From assembly GCF_018448925.1 (NCBI RefSeq), contig NZ_RCWE01000014.1, positions 1 to 64,000 of the forward strand: a stretch of 64,000 bases of DNA. Direction: 5' to 3'. Under the pieces are notes generated by a model that was given only the letters and a program-made list of their open reading frames with translations, ran no database searches and was not told the origin of the DNA. This DNA is from Photorhabdus akhurstii (GTDB lineage: Bacteria > Pseudomonadota > Gammaproteobacteria > Enterobacterales > Enterobacteriaceae). This document shows positions 63,268-64,000 of the stretch, piece after piece (position 1 is the first letter of the stretch; the number at the start of each line of letters is the position of its first letter). The position numbers and the translations under genes were made by a program.

Positions 63268-63717
63268 GTGAAAGAAACGTTTTTCTCATCTGGAGACTTT
63301 GGCAAAGTTCCCGGAGAATTAATTGAAGATAAGCCTGCTAAATTGATTCATGAAGATGTATTGAATTCTGAATTGAGTCAAGATTTGAGTTTCTCAAATG
63401 AAAGGCGCCATAAAGTGGCTATGGTTAATTTACCCAGTAAAGTTCTCAGTATGACTCTGGGAGGATTACAACCTGGACAATCAACCCGTAAACATAGACA
63501 CAGTTATGAAACCATAATATATATTGTTGATGGTGAAGGGTATTCACTCATTGGTGAACAACATGTTTCATGGAAAGCCGGTGATGCGATATATGTGCCT
63601 GTGTGGGCATGGCATCAACATGTTAACAGTAGTGCTATTGATGAAGTATTCTATATTGCATGTGAAAATGCGCCAATGTTGCAAAACTTAGGTCTTGCTG
63701 TTCGTGAAGAGCTTTAA
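63268..63717 (+). CDS. Cupin-domain protein, gentisate-dioxygenase-like
   Basis: Single-cupin protein of 149 aa. Motif 1 is G70-x5-H76-x-H78-x2-E81 (GQSTRKHRHSYETIIYIVDGEG). Motif 2 is G105-x5-P111 ... H116-x3-N120 (GDAIYVPVWAWHQHVN), so a 3-His/1-Glu metal site is plausible. Related cupins include ring-cleaving dioxygenases and non-enzymatic binding proteins. I start it at GTG 63268, with GGAGG 8 bases upstream; a TTG at 63253 would overlap that box. It may act after the FAD hydroxylase on the same strand. Confidence 0.82.
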   Translation: MKETFFSSGDFGKVPGELIEDKPAKLIHEDVLNSELSQDLSFSNERRHKVAMVNLPSKVLSMTLGGLQPGQSTRKHRHSYETIIYIVDGEGYSLIGEQHVSWKAGDAIYVPVWAWHQHVNSSAIDEVFYIACENAPMLQNLGLAVREEL

Positions 63718-63770
63718 ATTCAAGTAAATATAGGTTGTATAGATTGTACTTAAAAACAGATAATGATTTA

Positions 63771-63809
63771 ACCGGGATAAAAGCTTATTAGCAATATCCC
63801 GGTATTTTA
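63771..63809 (+). terminator. Terminator after the cupin gene
   Basis: ACCGGGATA (63771-63779) pairs perfectly with TATCCCGGT (63795-63803), followed by ATTTTAT. 54 bases after the cupin stop. The rest of the window to 64000 is AT-rich with nothing recognised. Confidence 0.85.
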
Positions 63810-64000
63810 TATGTATTAATTTTCTCTAATTTAATTCTGAGAAAAATAGGGATTTCACCTCAATTACTGAGTTTTTATTAAATTGAATCCGGATTGTTTA
63901 ACTATTGTCTATAATATAAAAAATCACAACTGATAGTTTATTTTTTTAAATATTATCATTGATAAATAATTTTACATCTATTTTAGTTGGAAAATAGATG

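Overview
This window looks like chromosomal DNA from an insect-associated gammaproteobacterium of the Photorhabdus/Xenorhabdus group (Morganellaceae, Enterobacterales), with Photorhabdus the best guess. I infer this from three things. Nearly every housekeeping protein is close to its E. coli counterpart in length and motifs. The intergenic DNA is AT-rich and often long. Two 127-bp ERIC elements are present. The genus is an inference from recalled gene content, not from a search.

Layout: 1-330 holds the 3' end of a 5S rRNA gene and two tandem rrn terminators. 1.1-6.7 kb carries pssA, patZ and yfiF. 6.7-20.8 kb carries the block emrB-emrA-mprA-ygaH-ygaZ-(MFS)-proX-proW-proV-nrdF-nrdE-nrdI-nrdH, all on the minus strand and in the E. 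coli 60-min gene order, ending in a pair of NrdR boxes. 21.0-57.6 kb switches to the E. coli 14-15 min order: cspE, crcB, lipA, lipB, ybeD, dacA, rlpA, mrdB, mrdA, rlmH, rsfS, nadD, holA, lptE, leuS, gltLKJI, lnt, corC, ybeY, ybeZ, miaB, ubiF, a six-gene tRNA cluster (Met-Leu-Gln-Gln-Met-Gln), nagC, nagA, nagB, nagE and glnS. Relative to E. coli this block lacks cobC, asnB, nagD and one tRNA-Gln. nagE is inverted and has no IIA domain, and an AT-rich glycosyltransferase gene sits between nagE and glnS.

57.7-64 kb is accessory DNA. It holds a LysR regulator, then on the plus strand a haem-oxygenase-like diiron oxidase (HDO) candidate, a multiply frameshifted pseudogene, an FAD-dependent aromatic hydroxylase and a cupin. 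Long AT-rich spacers, relic coding stretches and an ERIC copy lie between them. This is the only part that looks like an uncharacterised metabolic locus: three different oxygenase-type folds in about 4.7 kb, in partial decay.

Main functional modules: lipid and envelope synthesis (pssA, lnt, dacA, rlpA, mrdAB, lptE); efflux and osmoprotection (emrAB, ygaZH, proVWX); aerobic class Ib ribonucleotide reduction (nrdHIEF); lipoate synthesis (lipAB); translation, tRNA and rRNA maturation (leuS, glnS, miaB, rlmH, rsfS, ybeY, tRNAs); Glu/Asp uptake (gltIJKL); and GlcNAc catabolism (nagEBAC).
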